From: Lytechinus variegatus
Lineage: Eukaryota; Echinodermata; Echinoidea; Temnopleuroida; Toxopneustidae
Direction of reading: 5' to 3'
Assembly: GCF_018143015.1 (NCBI RefSeq)
Contig: NC_054740.1
Location: 53,440,779-53,504,778 of the forward strand
DNA length: 64,000 bases
This document shows, one piece after another, positions 12,801-21,969 of this stretch. How positions within the stretch are numbered: the stretch's first letter is position 1; every line of letters begins with the position of its first letter. The notes under the pieces were generated by a model, which was not told the origin of the DNA, did no database searches, and worked only from the letters and a program-made list of their open reading frames with translations. The position numbers were made by a program, and so were the translations under genes.

Positions 12801-12944
12801 TTCTTGAAATCGTGTTTCTTCTTCAAAGGCCTTTAGTATTGTAGCATAAACTAGAAACCGTTTGGATGGATCTTTAGCGAGTGTTACAGCTGAAGCCAGC
12901 CCGATGCCAGACGAGCACCCCGTTATGAAAACCACAAGCGGCAT
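3735..12944 (-). CDS. Retinol dehydrogenase 8 / 17-beta-HSD1-like SDR, five exons
   Basis: Spliced CDS on the minus strand: exons 12944-12674, 7784-7605, 6796-6703, 5928-5679 and 3896-3735, giving 957 bases or 318 residues. All introns are GT-AG with matching phases (1, 1, 2, 0). SDR motifs are all visible: the cofactor loop TGCSSGIG (residues 8-15), NNAG (92-95), a catalytic Ser near 145 in NISSNNG, YAATK (Tyr158, Lys162) and IEPGPVDTP after the active site. The segment PHFRYQ followed by a VTGDS-type motif is typical of RDH8 and HSD17B1 relatives, which are about 310-330 residues long. Known members reduce all-trans-retinal or interconvert 17-keto/hydroxy steroids with NADP(H) at membranes; the substrate here is unknown. 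The last ~20 residues are encoded by a MITE. Introns are loaded with transposons. The start ATG has a purine at -3. Structure is confident; substrate is not. Confidence 0.88.
4320..4813. mobile_element. Foldback element with GAAAGA-rich arms
   Basis: The ends are CCCCTATTCCACAGAG and its near complement CTCTGTGGAATGGGG. The interior holds many degenerate units of GAAAGATC and its complement, reversing orientation near 4550, so the two halves can pair. It lies in SDR intron 4. Confidence 0.65.
4835..4885 (-). repeat. tRNA-like box B remnant (SINE fragment)
   Basis: The minus strand reads GAGGTTCGATGCC, a pol III box B-like motif. No tRNA cloverleaf can be built. It lies beside the foldback repeat at 4901, an arrangement repeated at 35.4 kb. 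Confidence 0.35.
4901..5269. mobile_element. Foldback repeat of TCGTCCA/GGTCTA units, copy 1
   Basis: The left half has repeated TTCGTCCAATTGC and TTTGGTCTAATGCC type units. After a centre near 5060-5080 the units appear in reverse complement (GGACGAATGG, TAGACCAAAT). The whole can fold on itself. A second copy lies at 35481-35860. Confidence 0.7.
5436..5668 (+). repeat. Purine-rich GAAA/GAAAGA tract
   Basis: About 230 bp that is almost all A and G on the plus strand, immediately downstream of SDR exon 4. Its lysine/glutamate-rich ORF is an artefact of composition. Confidence 0.7.
5679..5928 (-). CDS. SDR gene exon 4 (substrate-side region)
   Basis: 250 bases: the final base of Trp182 and then 83 codons beginning VSVIEPGPVDTPI and ending PHFRYQSSK. 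The donor is AAAG|gtaatt, phase 0. The minus-strand open frame runs on past both splice sites into low-complexity sequence, which is not part of the gene. Confidence 0.88.
6409..6460 (+). repeat. (GT)n-T28-G12 homopolymer block
   Basis: A short GT repeat is followed by 28 T and then 12 G. It lies in SDR intron 3. Confidence 0.9.
6703..6796 (-). CDS. SDR gene exon 3 (YxxxK active site)
   Basis: 94 bases encoding NPYLGLYAATKQAIEAF and then SQETAIIGRFFDI. It contains the catalytic Tyr158 and Lys162. The donor TG|gtaggt splits a Trp codon completed by exon 4. The exon is too short to stand out as an ORF and was found by following the splice phases. Confidence 0.85.
6930..7373. mobile_element. 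TTAA-flanked MITE, AGGGATACGCCGGG family
   Basis: 444 bp flanked by TTAA on both sides, with ends AGGGATACGCCGGG and CCGGGAGCACCCCCT. Interior arms are partly complementary (TTTCATCAAAATCTG against TTTTGATGAAATATTGAG). It lies in SDR intron 2. Confidence 0.7.
7605..7784 (-). CDS. SDR gene exon 2 (NNAG motif and catalytic Ser)
   Basis: 180 bases entered in phase 1 and left in phase 1. Encodes NNAGVAMVN through GRIINISSNNGIF. The acceptor is taag|TG and the donor is T|gtaagt, a consensus donor. Confidence 0.87.
8048..10534. mobile_element. TU-like foldback transposon (2.5 kb)
   Basis: The left outer domain has 8 units of CCCACAAATGTAATA (8048-8211) and the right outer domain has about 12 units of its complement (10277-10534). 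Inside each lies a matching non-tandem segment (TTTTTGGCGAA, CGTTCATATAGCACAAAAGT and complements). An inner domain follows with repeated AGTCTTTTCTCCAGACCCGG units: roughly a dozen in the left orientation and four inverted units at the right. Outer tandem repeats plus inner inverted sequence is the architecture of sea urchin TU elements. No coding frame is present. It contains the nested MITE at 9243-9738 and lies in SDR intron 1. No clear target duplication was found. Confidence 0.75.
9243..9738. mobile_element. Nested TTAA MITE, AGGGGAAGTTCACCCTGA family, copy 1
   Basis: 496 bp with terminal inverted repeats AGGGGAAGTTCACCCTGA and TCAGGGTGAACTTCCCCT, flanked by TTAA on both sides. Arms remain complementary into the interior. 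A second copy lies at about 43853-44358. TTAA targeting is typical of piggyBac- and Kolobok-type elements. Confidence 0.85.
10797..10960 (+). repeat. 81-bp tandem duplication at a SINE 3' end
   Basis: The unit containing GTTAGAAATGATGATAATAA and ending TTTATAAAGCGC occurs at about 10802 and again at 10883, nearly identical. It is the AT-rich tail region of the minus-strand SINE. Confidence 0.8.
10853..11205 (-). mobile_element. tRNA-derived SINE, probably tRNA-Glu-like
   Basis: The minus strand starts GAGTTCGTCGTGGTCTAGTG (box A-like) and continues to TCGCGGGTTCGAATCCCAGC (box B). The anticodon stem does not pair, so it is not a functional tRNA. A tRNA-unrelated body and a 3' end with AAGCGCTTTATAAATCC and (taa)n-like sequence follow. 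It sits in SDR intron 1. Confidence 0.75.
11860..12411. mobile_element. CCCGGGGGCCACTT element with perfect 8-bp target duplication, copy A
   Basis: 552 bp with terminal inverted repeats CCCGGGGGCCACTT and complement, continuing as AACGAGTGGATACCATGCG and its complement. CTTTGTAG occurs exactly on both sides (11852-11859 and 12412-12419). An 8-bp duplication fits hAT or P-like transposition. A second copy lies at 39716-40279. It lies in SDR intron 1. Confidence 0.85.
12674..12944 (-). CDS. SDR gene exon 1 (start, cofactor-binding half)
   Basis: Encodes residues 1-90 plus one base, starting MPLVVFITGCSSGIG and ending GRIDIL. The donor is G|gtaaaa. The split codon joined to exon 2 gives Val, restoring the family motif DILVNNAG. 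Confidence 0.88.
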
Positions 12945-13217
12945 CCTTTTACTTTATGTTGTCACAAGGAGTATAGGCTTGATATAATCTTAAGGTTTTC
13001 TATGCAAGGCTGTGTTTGCTGAAAATATTCATTCTATACCGACACAGTATCGTGAACCCCATGCAAGTGACACTGTATGGATAGGCGTTCCTTCTATTAA
13101 TATGCATATACACCAAGGCCCATATTGTAGGCCTATAATGTTTTGGACTTTGCTCTTCTCAGTTGTATCTGACTGGGCTCGCGATAACGTCATACATGAA
13201 TATGCGACTAATCTGGG

Positions 13218-13387
13218 GGCCGTTTCATAAAGCTGTTCGTAAGTTAAGAGCGACTTTAAGAACGACTGGTGAACCTTTCATAATTATGTGCCAAACCATC
13301 GCCAATGAATATACTATTTACCACAAGAAAGGACCACCAGTCGTTCTTAGAGTCGCTCTTAACTTACGAACAGCTATATGAACACCC
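13218..13387. mobile_element. Palindromic MITE (GTTTCATAAAGCTGTTCG family)
   Basis: About 170 bp with arms GCTGTTCGTAAGTTAAGAGC and its complement near 13354-13374, plus an inner pair around AACGACTGGTG. A half copy lies at 41404-41473. Confidence 0.7.
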
Positions 13388-13739
13388 ACCTGAGCTGCAA
13401 TATGAACCTACAGAGCGTAAATAAATTCAATTCAATAAACTCCAGTCAAATGTATTTATGTACTCATGCGTGATCATATTATTATTTCCAAACACCCCTA
13501 AACGAGATTTTTTTCTCTGTGTGCGAAATAACTCCCTTACCAAGTTTCGCGGGCTTTATTTACACATTTTGGCCACTAAACAAGTTAGTCGCCAGAATAT
13601 GAGCCCTGAAAAAAAGCTTTGGAAAGACCCCTATATAAAATGTATACGTTTAACCCCGATTTACCTTCGACCAGTCTTTCAAAACCTCTTTTTTTTAAAA
13701 AAAAATCGGTGCTTTTTTTTATTCCCTTAACGAGTGTAC

Positions 13740-13935
13740 GCACGGCCCGCGTCCAAATCTTACAGGAAATTGGTATTTGGTGTATGGAACCTTACAAATT
13801 TCCTTAAAGAAAACACAGTTTTCCCCTTTTTTAAACAGACCTGTCCTGTTTTATGAATTTACAGTATGATTCTGTTATTGCTTTCTGCAAAATCTCCCCC
13901 CTGTAAAATCAGGTTTTTTTTTAGTGTAGCCAAAC
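13740..13935 (-). repeat. Copy of the TTACAGGAAATTGG repeat
   Basis: Contains AAATCTTACAGGAAATTGG, TTTGGTGTATGGAACCTTAC and AAAATCTCCCCCCTGTAAAA, which match 23275-23470 in inverted orientation. Ends are blurred. Confidence 0.55.
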
Positions 13936-14076
13936 CCACCTACAAAACTCTATACCCTATCCACATCTTGACACATTATTCTGAACCAATAAAACTTTAT
14001 TGCAATCCTATCTCTAACTCCTTCTAAGATATTGAGACCGGAACAAATGCCGCAGGGGCAAAATGTCGCGTCACCA

Positions 14077-14234
14077 GGGGAGTGTTTCATCAACATTTTC
14101 ATCCGACAAGTTGTCAGATCTGACATTTTTCCTAAATTCTGATTGGCTGAGAGGCAATGTTACCATAGTAACTGTCGGATAAATGGGACTTGTCGGATAA
14201 AACGTCCGACAAGTCCTTTCATGAAACGCTCCCC
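14077..14234. mobile_element. MITE GGGGAGTGTTTCAT family, copy 1
   Basis: 158 bp with ends GGGGAGTGTTTCAT and ATGAAACGCTCCCC. The inner sequence GATTGGCTGAGAGGCA is followed by GTTACCATAGTAACTGTC. A second copy lies at 28527-28686. Confidence 0.8.
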
Positions 14235-14318
14235 AGGCATCCGATTACAACACACACGGGTTAATAACACGCTTGGTGCTATGTCAGATACAGTGAAACC
14301 AAACGGGAAAGAAAGATC

Positions 14319-15426
14319 TTGAACAGGTGCCGTGAAGATTTTAAATCGTCTTTGTACTTAAATGTCATTAGACAACTAAGTGACAAAAATCAGATGTCCC
14401 ACTTTTCCCCAATTATGATCTGGAGGATGTTTTATTCTAATAAAATGTATGAAACGTATGCAAGATTGTTAGATTTATTACTTGCTTACACCCAAGAACA
14501 CATGTTGGGAAGAATGAAATCGAAAAAGCTGGCCTTCTTCGCATAGACTTGAGGTCGCAACAACTTATACTTCACCATGTTCATAAAATTTTCTATTCAA
14601 ACGAATATCATTACATCTCAAAAAACTTTACACGGTCATTTAATATTCACGGGCATGAAACAAGAAATAGGCTGTTTAACTTTGTTGTACCTATGAGAAA
14701 AGGTCAAATTGGCAACACATTTTATTATAATGGTATACATTTTTGGAATTCCCTCCCTAATCATGTTAAATCGGTTAAGACTTTTACACAATTTAAAAGA
14801 GTATTGAAACAACACTTAAAAATGTCCCCACTCTGTAATGTTAAATATTCTTTCTAATTTCATGTGTATCATGTAGTCTTATATATAACTATTTAGTTAT
14901 GATTTATTTAATCAACTTGTTTTACATTGTTTCATCATCTTTTGTTGTTTGCGTGAAAGTTTGATGTCAAACTTATTTGTACTTTTTCATATCTTAGGTT
15001 TTACGATTCATGAATCTTGTATTAGTTACGATGCATTTAGCGCTATTTAAAAACTGATTATAGTATAATTTTCATATGTAACCTAGAAGTAATGATCGTT
15101 TACTCAACCTGTTTTACAATTATTTTAATCATATTTTGCGTAAATGGTTTTCATGGCAAACTTATTTGTTTTTGTCTTTTTATATATTAAGTTTTACAAT
15201 TCTTCAATTCTTCTAAATTTTAGTGGTCTAGACTTAATTGATGTAGTTTGTAGATTTCTATAGGTGTTTTTTCATAGATGTACATTGTTGTCAATTACTG
15301 ATGTAAGGACCCCATTGGAAATAAGCCATCTCGGCTTTCATGGGCAATCCTGTCAAGGTATACACTACTGTTCATATTTTCATGTACTTGTTCACAGTTA
15401 CCTGACAAATAAAATCAATCAATCAA
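14319..15426 (+). mobile_element. Degraded LINE 3' fragment (end of reverse transcriptase ORF2)
   Basis: A frame from about 14505 to 14857 reads NEIEKAGLLRIDLRSQQL and then ETRNRLFNFVVP, FYYNGIHFWNSLPNHVKSV and FKRVLKQHLK. This pattern is typical of the C-terminal end of non-LTR reverse transcriptase proteins. An upstream open frame (14319-14546) is out of phase. The element ends in a 3' untranslated region and an (aatc)n tail at 15411-15426. 5'-truncated and not functional. Confidence 0.7.
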
Positions 15427-15567
15427 GCACTCTTAGATATTATAGGTCAAAGTAGCCAATGTGTTTCGTGTGCGACCGACTAAAATCGTCAAAGCCTTTC
15501 GTTTGTTTTTTTAACTTGTTTAAAACGTCAAGCAACTTGTTTAATTTTTTAAAGAATAGTTGTTAGA

Positions 15568-15760
15568 GTGGCGGGCTTAAAACAGTATTTTACCGTGAAC
15601 TATGAATTGTTAAAGGTATGCTATAATTTTATCGGTCGGACACCTATTCCCGCTCAGATTGGTTACTTTGACCAAGTGTGGGATGCACACCTATTCTACT
15701 CTATAATCTCTTACTCCCTTGTTGACACCAGAGAGAAAAGTTATTTTGGATGAATATGAC
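15568..15760. repeat. Diverged relative of the 33.5-kb MITE
   Basis: Contains TTTTATCGGTCGGACACCTA and GATTGGTTACTTTGACCAA, both found in the better-preserved element at 33488-33676. Confidence 0.4.
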
Positions 15761-16158
15761 TATCCAGATGAATTTGCCGCCTCTGTCTACGGTATTCCCA
15801 ATGCAGATGAAATATGTGCCATCCAAAGATGTAATTAATCATTATGTGCCTGTCAATATTGTCATGTTCATGTTACATCTAAAATAAAAATTCAATCCAA
15901 AGAAAACATTCTGCGATAAATACAACAGGAATAAGCGTAAAACCCTCAATAGTGTACTAAGTGACGATTTCAAAGCGTAATCCTTTAATGATTGACTCAA
16001 AATATAGCAGATCTTCGCGTTACTTACAGTGTACATGCATTAATTGATATATACATTGGTGTTAAAATTTGTTTCATCAAAGGTGATCTTATTATTTATC
16101 ATTCAATTTGTGAATAGTGTGTTGATCCCTCCAAATAGGGGAGGGACCAGCTAATACC

Positions 16159-16313
16159 TTGGTCACATTTGCTCTTCGGCGACCGTACGGCGAGTCGAAA
16201 ACGGCCGTTTTAACATTTTTTGTACCAACTCCATATATAGGTGGTTTGAATTAAAATTAATAAACGGCTGTTTTTGACTCGCCCTACGACCACTGTAGAG
16301 CAAATGTGACCAA
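16159..16313. mobile_element. MITE with TTGGTCACATTTGCTC ends
   Basis: 155 bp. The ends TTGGTCACATTTGCTC and GAGCAAATGTGACCAA are perfect complements. Arms continue as CGGCGAGTCGAAAACGGCCG against CGGCTGTTTTTGACTCGCCC. The TGGTCACA terminus is shared with the element at 46674. Confidence 0.85.
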
Positions 16314-16841
16314 TGTATAAGAGAGAGTATAGTTTACATGATATATAACGGAGTTATATAATATCATAATAATCCAACATTATACATGTTATAATGTTAA
16401 TCAAAATCTGCATATTTCAACATCTGTGCTTCAAATTGGCTGGCGCGAAAATATTTACAAGATTTTTCTCACACATCAGATCATATCGTGCGGCTATCAT
16501 ACCTTACCCCCCCCCCCCCGCCAGACATTTCGATCACGATGGTGCAAAGAATTTTTCAGCGGCGACATGACGCTTTTGAATAAAATACCATTGAATATAA
16601 GAACTTCAACATCCTTTTATAAGATGGTGAAATTAAATGATGAGTTCGCCTTTCCTTAAGAACTGCATCAGTTATTGACACTATGATGCTGATCCAGATT
16701 GTCTTATTCTTAATTTTTTTGGTGTGTGCCTCATGAAATATTTTTTTTTCGAATACAGCCATGTTACGTTAAAGAATACTTGAGCTGATCATTTGAAAAA
16801 TATTAGGTGCAATATCTCTCTTACGAGCTACGGAACCAAGG

Positions 16842-18587
16842 CTACAATCTTGTGTAATAGAGGGCTTCCGATAAAGGTACTCCTACGTCTATTAACCATG
16901 TTCCACCATCATGTTCAGTTCCATGAAGCTCGTCTCGCCATTTACCTTTTGGTAGGTAGACATCGCGAGAAAGAGTACCATTTTCGACAATCGGTGCGAC
17001 CAACATGTCGTCACCTACTAGGAACTGATCATCGCTGAGGAGGGCGTGTTCATCGGTCGGGGCAATCCACCAAAGAGGTCGGATCATAGGTTTTCCTTCA
17101 GGAATAGCTTCCGTTTCTGCCAAATCAACTAGTATCGGTGTAATGACGTTCTCGTGGAAACTGGTCCATCTGCGAGATATCTCGACCACTTCCGGGTCAT
17201 CCTCGTATTGCCATGGTGATATTGAATACTGCATGGACGGCATGAATGCTGTGATCTGTAGCCATCGGATGAAAAGCTCTTTGTCAGGTAGATAGGTCTC
17301 CCGAAAGCCCCCTTCATATACATTACCTCCTATCATATCGGCCAAGACGTATGGATATCCTAAAACACTAAAGGACAAGGCTGATGTTATGAGAGTTTTT
17401 AGACCATTGTTCCAGCCCCACTTGGAATCTTTGTCCATCATTCTAACAAAGATCGGTTGGTTTTGTGTCTCAAAGCCTACTCGCACTTCAATCTGTCTTC
17501 CCAGTTGAGCCGCAAGCTTTACCCATTCCGTAGTGTACTCGCATGGATTTACGATCGGGACCATTGTCTTGTGGTACCCTAAATAGTTTGTTTCACCAGC
17601 ATCAAACTTAAATGAGTCGATACCATAGTCGGAACGGACTTCCTCAAGCCTGTTGACAAACCAGCTGACCGCTTCGGGATTCGTGACATCAAGCATTCCA
17701 GCTTGAATTCCTGCCCACCATCTGATCAAAGCCGTAGACCCATCTTCGTTTTTCACCCAGAACCCATTCTCGTCACCTTCGATGAATGCGTCCGTGTTGG
17801 AATTCGCAAAAGGTGTAACCCAGAGCGTGACTCTGAAGTTCTTGTCATGGAGCTCCGTGATCATCTGGACAGGATCGGGAAACTTATTTTCGTCGAAGAA
17901 AAAATCCCCGTAATTTCTTCCAGCATACCCATCATCGATTTCTATCTGGCTGTTGTTAAATCCATTGGCGGTGATTTCGTCTGCGAATCCTAAGACTAGC
18001 GACTGGTTGACAGTTGTTTTGTACCTTGCCCATGTTGACCAAATTGGCGAACGCATCATTCGGATGTCAGGTAAACCTGAGGGTTTCTTCACGTACCTTT
18101 GTGTCATGTAGTCATGAATAACCCTGGTGTTCTCACCTGTGCAGATCGTGTAATCCAGAAACGGTTGCGGAGCATCTTCCGTACTTGGGTAGTAAGAGTT
18201 TCTGTATTCTCCTTTGAAACACACCAAGCCGTCATCGTCGTAGTTCAAGCTCACGTGAAGCGGCGAATTATGCGATGCCCGAATGGCCACTCCCTTTGAC
18301 GACAGCCAGTACCTCTCGAGCACCGAACCATAGTCGTTATAATTGGCGTACATATCACCGGAGACATACATGGTCATAGATTCGTTCCATTCGTTGATGG
18401 GCCAGTGTTGGAAGAACCTATTGGCGCTACCGAACCAATGTGCATCGCCGAGCTCGTAGCAGTCTTGGAGGACGACGTCGGGCGTCATGGCTTGCCAACT
18501 CACGCGGTTACATATAATGTCATCTGGTGTTTCTTGTCGGATCTCTAACCTTGCTGTATTCTCCCACTCGAAACACTGAATTACATT
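16842..18587 (-). CDS. MYORG: MYORG-like exon 2 (whole catalytic domain)
   Basis: The acceptor cag|AAT is preceded by a pyrimidine tract. The frame is open for 582 codons to the TAG at 16842-16844. The open frame extends 28 codons upstream of the GTG at 18503, up to the acceptor, and that extension (through the CNRVSWQ context) fits the family, so the exon begins at 18587. Confidence 0.9.
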   Translation of the reverse strand, partial: NVIQCFEWENTARLEIRQETPDDIICNRVSWQAMTPDVVLQDCYELGDAHWFGSANRFFQHWPINEWNESMTMYVSGDMYANYNDYGSVLERYWLSSKGVAIRASHNSPLHVSLNYDDDGLVCFKGEYRNSYYPSTEDAPQPFLDYTICTGENTRVIHDYMTQRYVKKPSGLPDIRMMRSPIWSTWARYKTTVNQSLVLGFADEITANGFNNSQIEIDDGYAGRNYGDFFFDENKFPDPVQMITELHDKNFRVTLWVTPFANSNTDAFIEGDENGFWVKNEDGSTALIRWWAGIQAGMLDVTNPEAVSWFVNRLEEVRSDYGIDSFKFDAGETNYLGYHKTMVPIVNPCEYTTEWVKLAAQLGRQIEVRVGFETQNQPIFVRMMDKDSKWGWNNGLKTLITSALSFSVLGYPYVLADMIGGNVYEGGFRETYLPDKELFIRWLQITAFMPSMQYSISPWQYEDDPEVVEISRRWTSFHENVITPILVDLAETEAIPEGKPMIRPLWWIAPTDEHALLSDDQFLVGDDMLVAPIVENGTLSRDVYLPKGKWRDELHGTEHDGGTWLIDVGVPLSEALYYTRL

Positions 18588-19422
18588 CTGGGAAAGAACA
18601 AAAAGGAAAAATAGATTAAGTTAAGATTGTTTGGTTTTATTCACGATTTAAAGAAAATATACATAGATAAAAACAAAATAAACATTACATGATCAAATAA
18701 TAATAATGTAACAATAAAAAAAAACAATGCATTTAATACAAAATTATATATCGCAGGGATAGACCCGTTTCAGATTGGTTATTAATAGCCGGGGTTCCCA
18801 TAATGTTTATCAAGGATAATATTAGTTGTCCTTCGTCGGAAGATTGCAACGATTACAACTTTTGATCTAAGTTAGAAAATTGAATTGCATAAAAAAATAA
18901 GCGATGGACAAATGCAACAACGGCACTATATTTTTGTGATTGAAAGTTCAAGAATAATTGTCAAATGTGATCCTTGCTTGAAATGTTAGACTTGCTATGC
19001 CGGTTTTCTTGTATGAAGATATTGCTGATCATAGGGGATGAATACAATCCCCTCTTATTCTAGAGGTAATCCGCGAGAGCTATGTAAATTTCATCGAAGT
19101 ACCATGGTAATATTGAATTATTTTGGCTGGTAGATGTTAATCTATTCATAACAGAAAAGAGATTTTTAGAGAAAGCAATCATATTGGCCTATACCTCCCC
19201 TTCGCTCGTGCACTCGTCACCGGAACCGTCTAGCGTTACCCCAACCTGTCCGACGAGTACGACGTCGTCCCCGTGTCTGATCTCCACATAACCATCGGTG
19301 ACGGGGGTAAACACTGGTCCTTCCGAGGTGTCAATGAGCACCCCACACAGGATCGCCGCAATAAGACCTCCTGCACCCAACACCAATCCAATGGCCAGCA
19401 TCAACGTCCGATTCGATGCCAT
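16842..19422 (-). CDS. MYORG: Glycoside hydrolase family 31, MYORG-like, two exons
   Basis: Exon 1 (19422-19195, 76 codons) and exon 2 (18587-16842, 581 codons plus TAG) join in phase 0 to give 657 residues; human MYORG is slightly longer, about 714. Residues about 7-30 form one hydrophobic segment after a short basic N-terminus, as in a type II membrane anchor, with the catalytic domain lumenal. GH31 features: an IDDGY segment, the nucleophile in SFKFDAGE (Asp about 405), the RMMDKDSKWG segment that probably holds the acid/base Asp (about 458-466), and the conserved LADMIGGN. MYORG is an ER/Golgi alpha-galactosidase in vertebrates; the exact substrate here is inferred. No internal stop or frameshift. 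A short intron (18588-19194) separates the anchor exon from the catalytic exon. The stretch CYELGDAHWFGSANRFFQHW is also typical of this subfamily. Confidence 0.9.
19195..19422 (-). CDS. MYORG: MYORG-like exon 1 (membrane anchor)
   Basis: Starts ATG MASNRTLMLAIG and carries the hydrophobic anchor and a short stalk. The donor GAG|gtatag leaves phase 0, which matches exon 2. Confidence 0.82.
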
Positions 19423-20787
19423 GATCGACGGGTGACGAGTCGTCTTTTGGATGCACCGAAATGATAGTGAACGCTATTGTACCGTTGCTGTAATCTGGGT
19501 GAAATAGTGACAGAGATACAGAACTTCAGAAGAGATGTGTTTGCTTTTGATTCAAATATTTGTAAAACACAATGCCCCATTTTGAGGTAATATTTGCCCC
19601 TATTGATCAAGTCCAGACATGATTGTTGATAATAAGTTTGGTATTGTTTGCATCGGATGGCCTACAATCTGATGGTGGTTCTTCCATGGCATTGGGTATG
19701 CCAAAAATATCAAAGATTAACGCCAGTTGTTAGGATTTAAAAAATGGGTTCCTACAGAATCCAATCAAATGACCACCAAGTGTATGCATGTATGTATGTA
19801 CGAATACAAAATATGTGCCATGAAGGATTCTGTGATTGCTGAGAAATGAGCAAACTAAGCATGAAATTCGAGCACGATGTCGGGTCTTTTCCATGCAATA
19901 TTAATAATAATAATGTACTATTCCACATGTACTTATCTGTGCTGGTGATCTCTAATTCACAAAAATGTAATCGGCGTTTAATCAAATTGAAACTCTTTTT
20001 TCAGCCATACCATGAGGAAAGTTCTGCACAAAGGAAGAATTGTGCTATATTATGTTGTCGGTTTTGTGTCATTAAGTTTGAGCTAGATTAGTTCTGAATT
20101 TGATTACGCTCGACTATAGAAGAACGTAAATATATTCGGGAGCATTGATAACTAAAATCAAATGAACAACAAGCTAACTCCTTGCATAAACCAATATAAA
20201 TAAGAATTGATCACACGATTTTATTATTATTTTTATTATTATTATTATCATAATGTGTTAATCCATGATAATGGTGGCCTCGAGTAGGTAAGCTATGAAT
20301 GAAATATGAAAAAAAGTTTAACAAGCAAGGCTTACCTCCACGTGACATATAATTAATGAAGCTCGTTAATCCTTCATAATTTCCCGAACGAACCGGCAAG
20401 CCTATAGTCATTCGACACTTAACCAAGATGAAACAACATATATATAGCATCTTTGCAATATAGAGTAGTATAGGTCATGTGAATGACCTTTGTTCGGGCA
20501 GATTATGAGTTATTTTACGGTTATGTGTGTACAAAGACTTTGAAATAGGTTTGTCAAACAAGGCAATTGTAAAGAACGATAGCGTTTTATGATATACTCC
20601 CAAATGGATGAAGAGGAGTTGGTAAAGACGGGTATACAGAAATATAGATAGCCAGATTAATATATTGATAGATAGATAGATGAATATTGATGTTTGCGTG
20701 CAGCTAGGCTCTGCGATTTTCGTCACCCTTCCTCGTCGGAAGCTGCACAAAGTTCAAATTTCCTAGGGACGAGGGATAGTGGGCGTA
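19423..20787. other. Region upstream of the MYORG-like gene
   Basis: Should hold the 5' untranslated region and promoter of the MYORG-like gene. No TATA or initiator could be fixed. An (ATT)n run lies at about 20220-20248. Confidence 0.4.
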
Positions 20788-21191
20788 TATGACGGGCCTA
20801 TCATGTCATAAGCCGTCATTCATTCACTCACTAGAGCATGCTGAGTGAGTGAATGATTTGTACGTATTTTACAATCACTCACTCGGGAGAGTGAATGATT
20901 GAAGAGTTTCATCCGATCATAGAGCTAGAATCGTTATTGAGATCCCTCTTACTGAAGTGGTTTTACATCCATTCAAGTGGATTTAAATCTAATTGAGTGG
21001 ATGTAAAACAATTCGAGTGGATATACCACTCCAGTGAGGGGGGGGTCTCGATAACGATTCTAGCTCTCTGATTGGATAATACTGTACAATCATTCCCCCT
21101 CCCGAGTGAGTGATGGCAAAAAACGTACAAATCATTCACCCACTCGAGTGAGTGAATGAATGACGGCTTATGGCATGAACGGCCCGTCATA
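20788..21191. mobile_element. 404-bp palindromic element with GAGTGAGTGAATGA arms
   Basis: The ends TATGACGGGCC and GGCCCGTCATA are complementary. The arms contain AAGCCGTCATTCATTCACTC and its complement, then an inner pair around GAGCTAGAATCGTTATTGAG and CTCGATAACGATTCTAGCTC. The central part holds repeats of TGGATGTAAAAC. No ORF of note. Confidence 0.8.
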
Positions 21192-21719
21192 GGCGTACGT
21201 TCCTCATCCTTCTGAAATTGGCGTCCAAAGACGGATGAGTGACCAGATAAAATGAAGGATGGCATGAGAACGAGGATGAGTGAAGAGAGAGAGATAGGGG
21301 TGGGGGAGGAGGGGAGGGTGAGGTCGGCGGGGAAGGAAAGGAGGTGCGACGTGCAGAAGCGACATAAAGAGAGAATTGTGTTTCAAAACTATTTTATTCC
21401 AGTTCAACCTCTCAGAATGATGAGAGAATTCCATGTTTGAATATCAACGTATTCAATAATTGAAAAATGTGAATTTGTTGACACAAAACATACTTTTTAA
21501 AACTTTAATGGTAATATCGTATTTCACTGTTTAATGGCTATTTTGACAAGGGGCAAGGACAACTTTCCCATAGGCCATGTACTTTATTATCAGGGATTTG
21601 TGGTTTTCTCCTAAGTACCCATTCCCCTGGGGCAGTAATCTAAATATAACCCATTGTAGTATATTGTTTAATGTCCTCATGAAAGAAAAATATAATTTGA
21701 AATAAAACTTTTGGGAAAA

Positions 21720-21965
21720 ATGACATTTTAGCCATAATATGTATTGGAGTACATGGAAGAGTAGTCCTTGCCTTACATCACTATGACATCACATAAGCGG
21801 CCAATTTGAAGTCTCCATGGGTATAGTGATTACCAATATTTACAACTTTAAAAAATTCATAACTTTCTTGTTATTTGTCCAATGTTGTTCAAACTTTCAC
21901 CTATCAACTTGTCTGATTTTTCTTTTTCTTATAAAAACAAGGTTTCATTTGGGTTGGATTCCCCT
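21720..21965. mobile_element. Right half of a TTAA MITE (GGTTGGATTCCCCT end)
   Basis: The right terminus GGGTTGGATTCCCCT is followed by TTAA. The interior (AACTTTCTTGTTATTTGTCC and TTTCATTTGGG) resembles the element at 54075-54451. The left end was not found. Confidence 0.5.
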
Positions 21966-21969
21966 TTAA

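Noticed and set aside
20963..21434. Overlapping 76-100 codon ORFs around 21.2 kb
   Set aside because: They fall in a palindromic element and the GA-rich sequence beside it, and have no family features.
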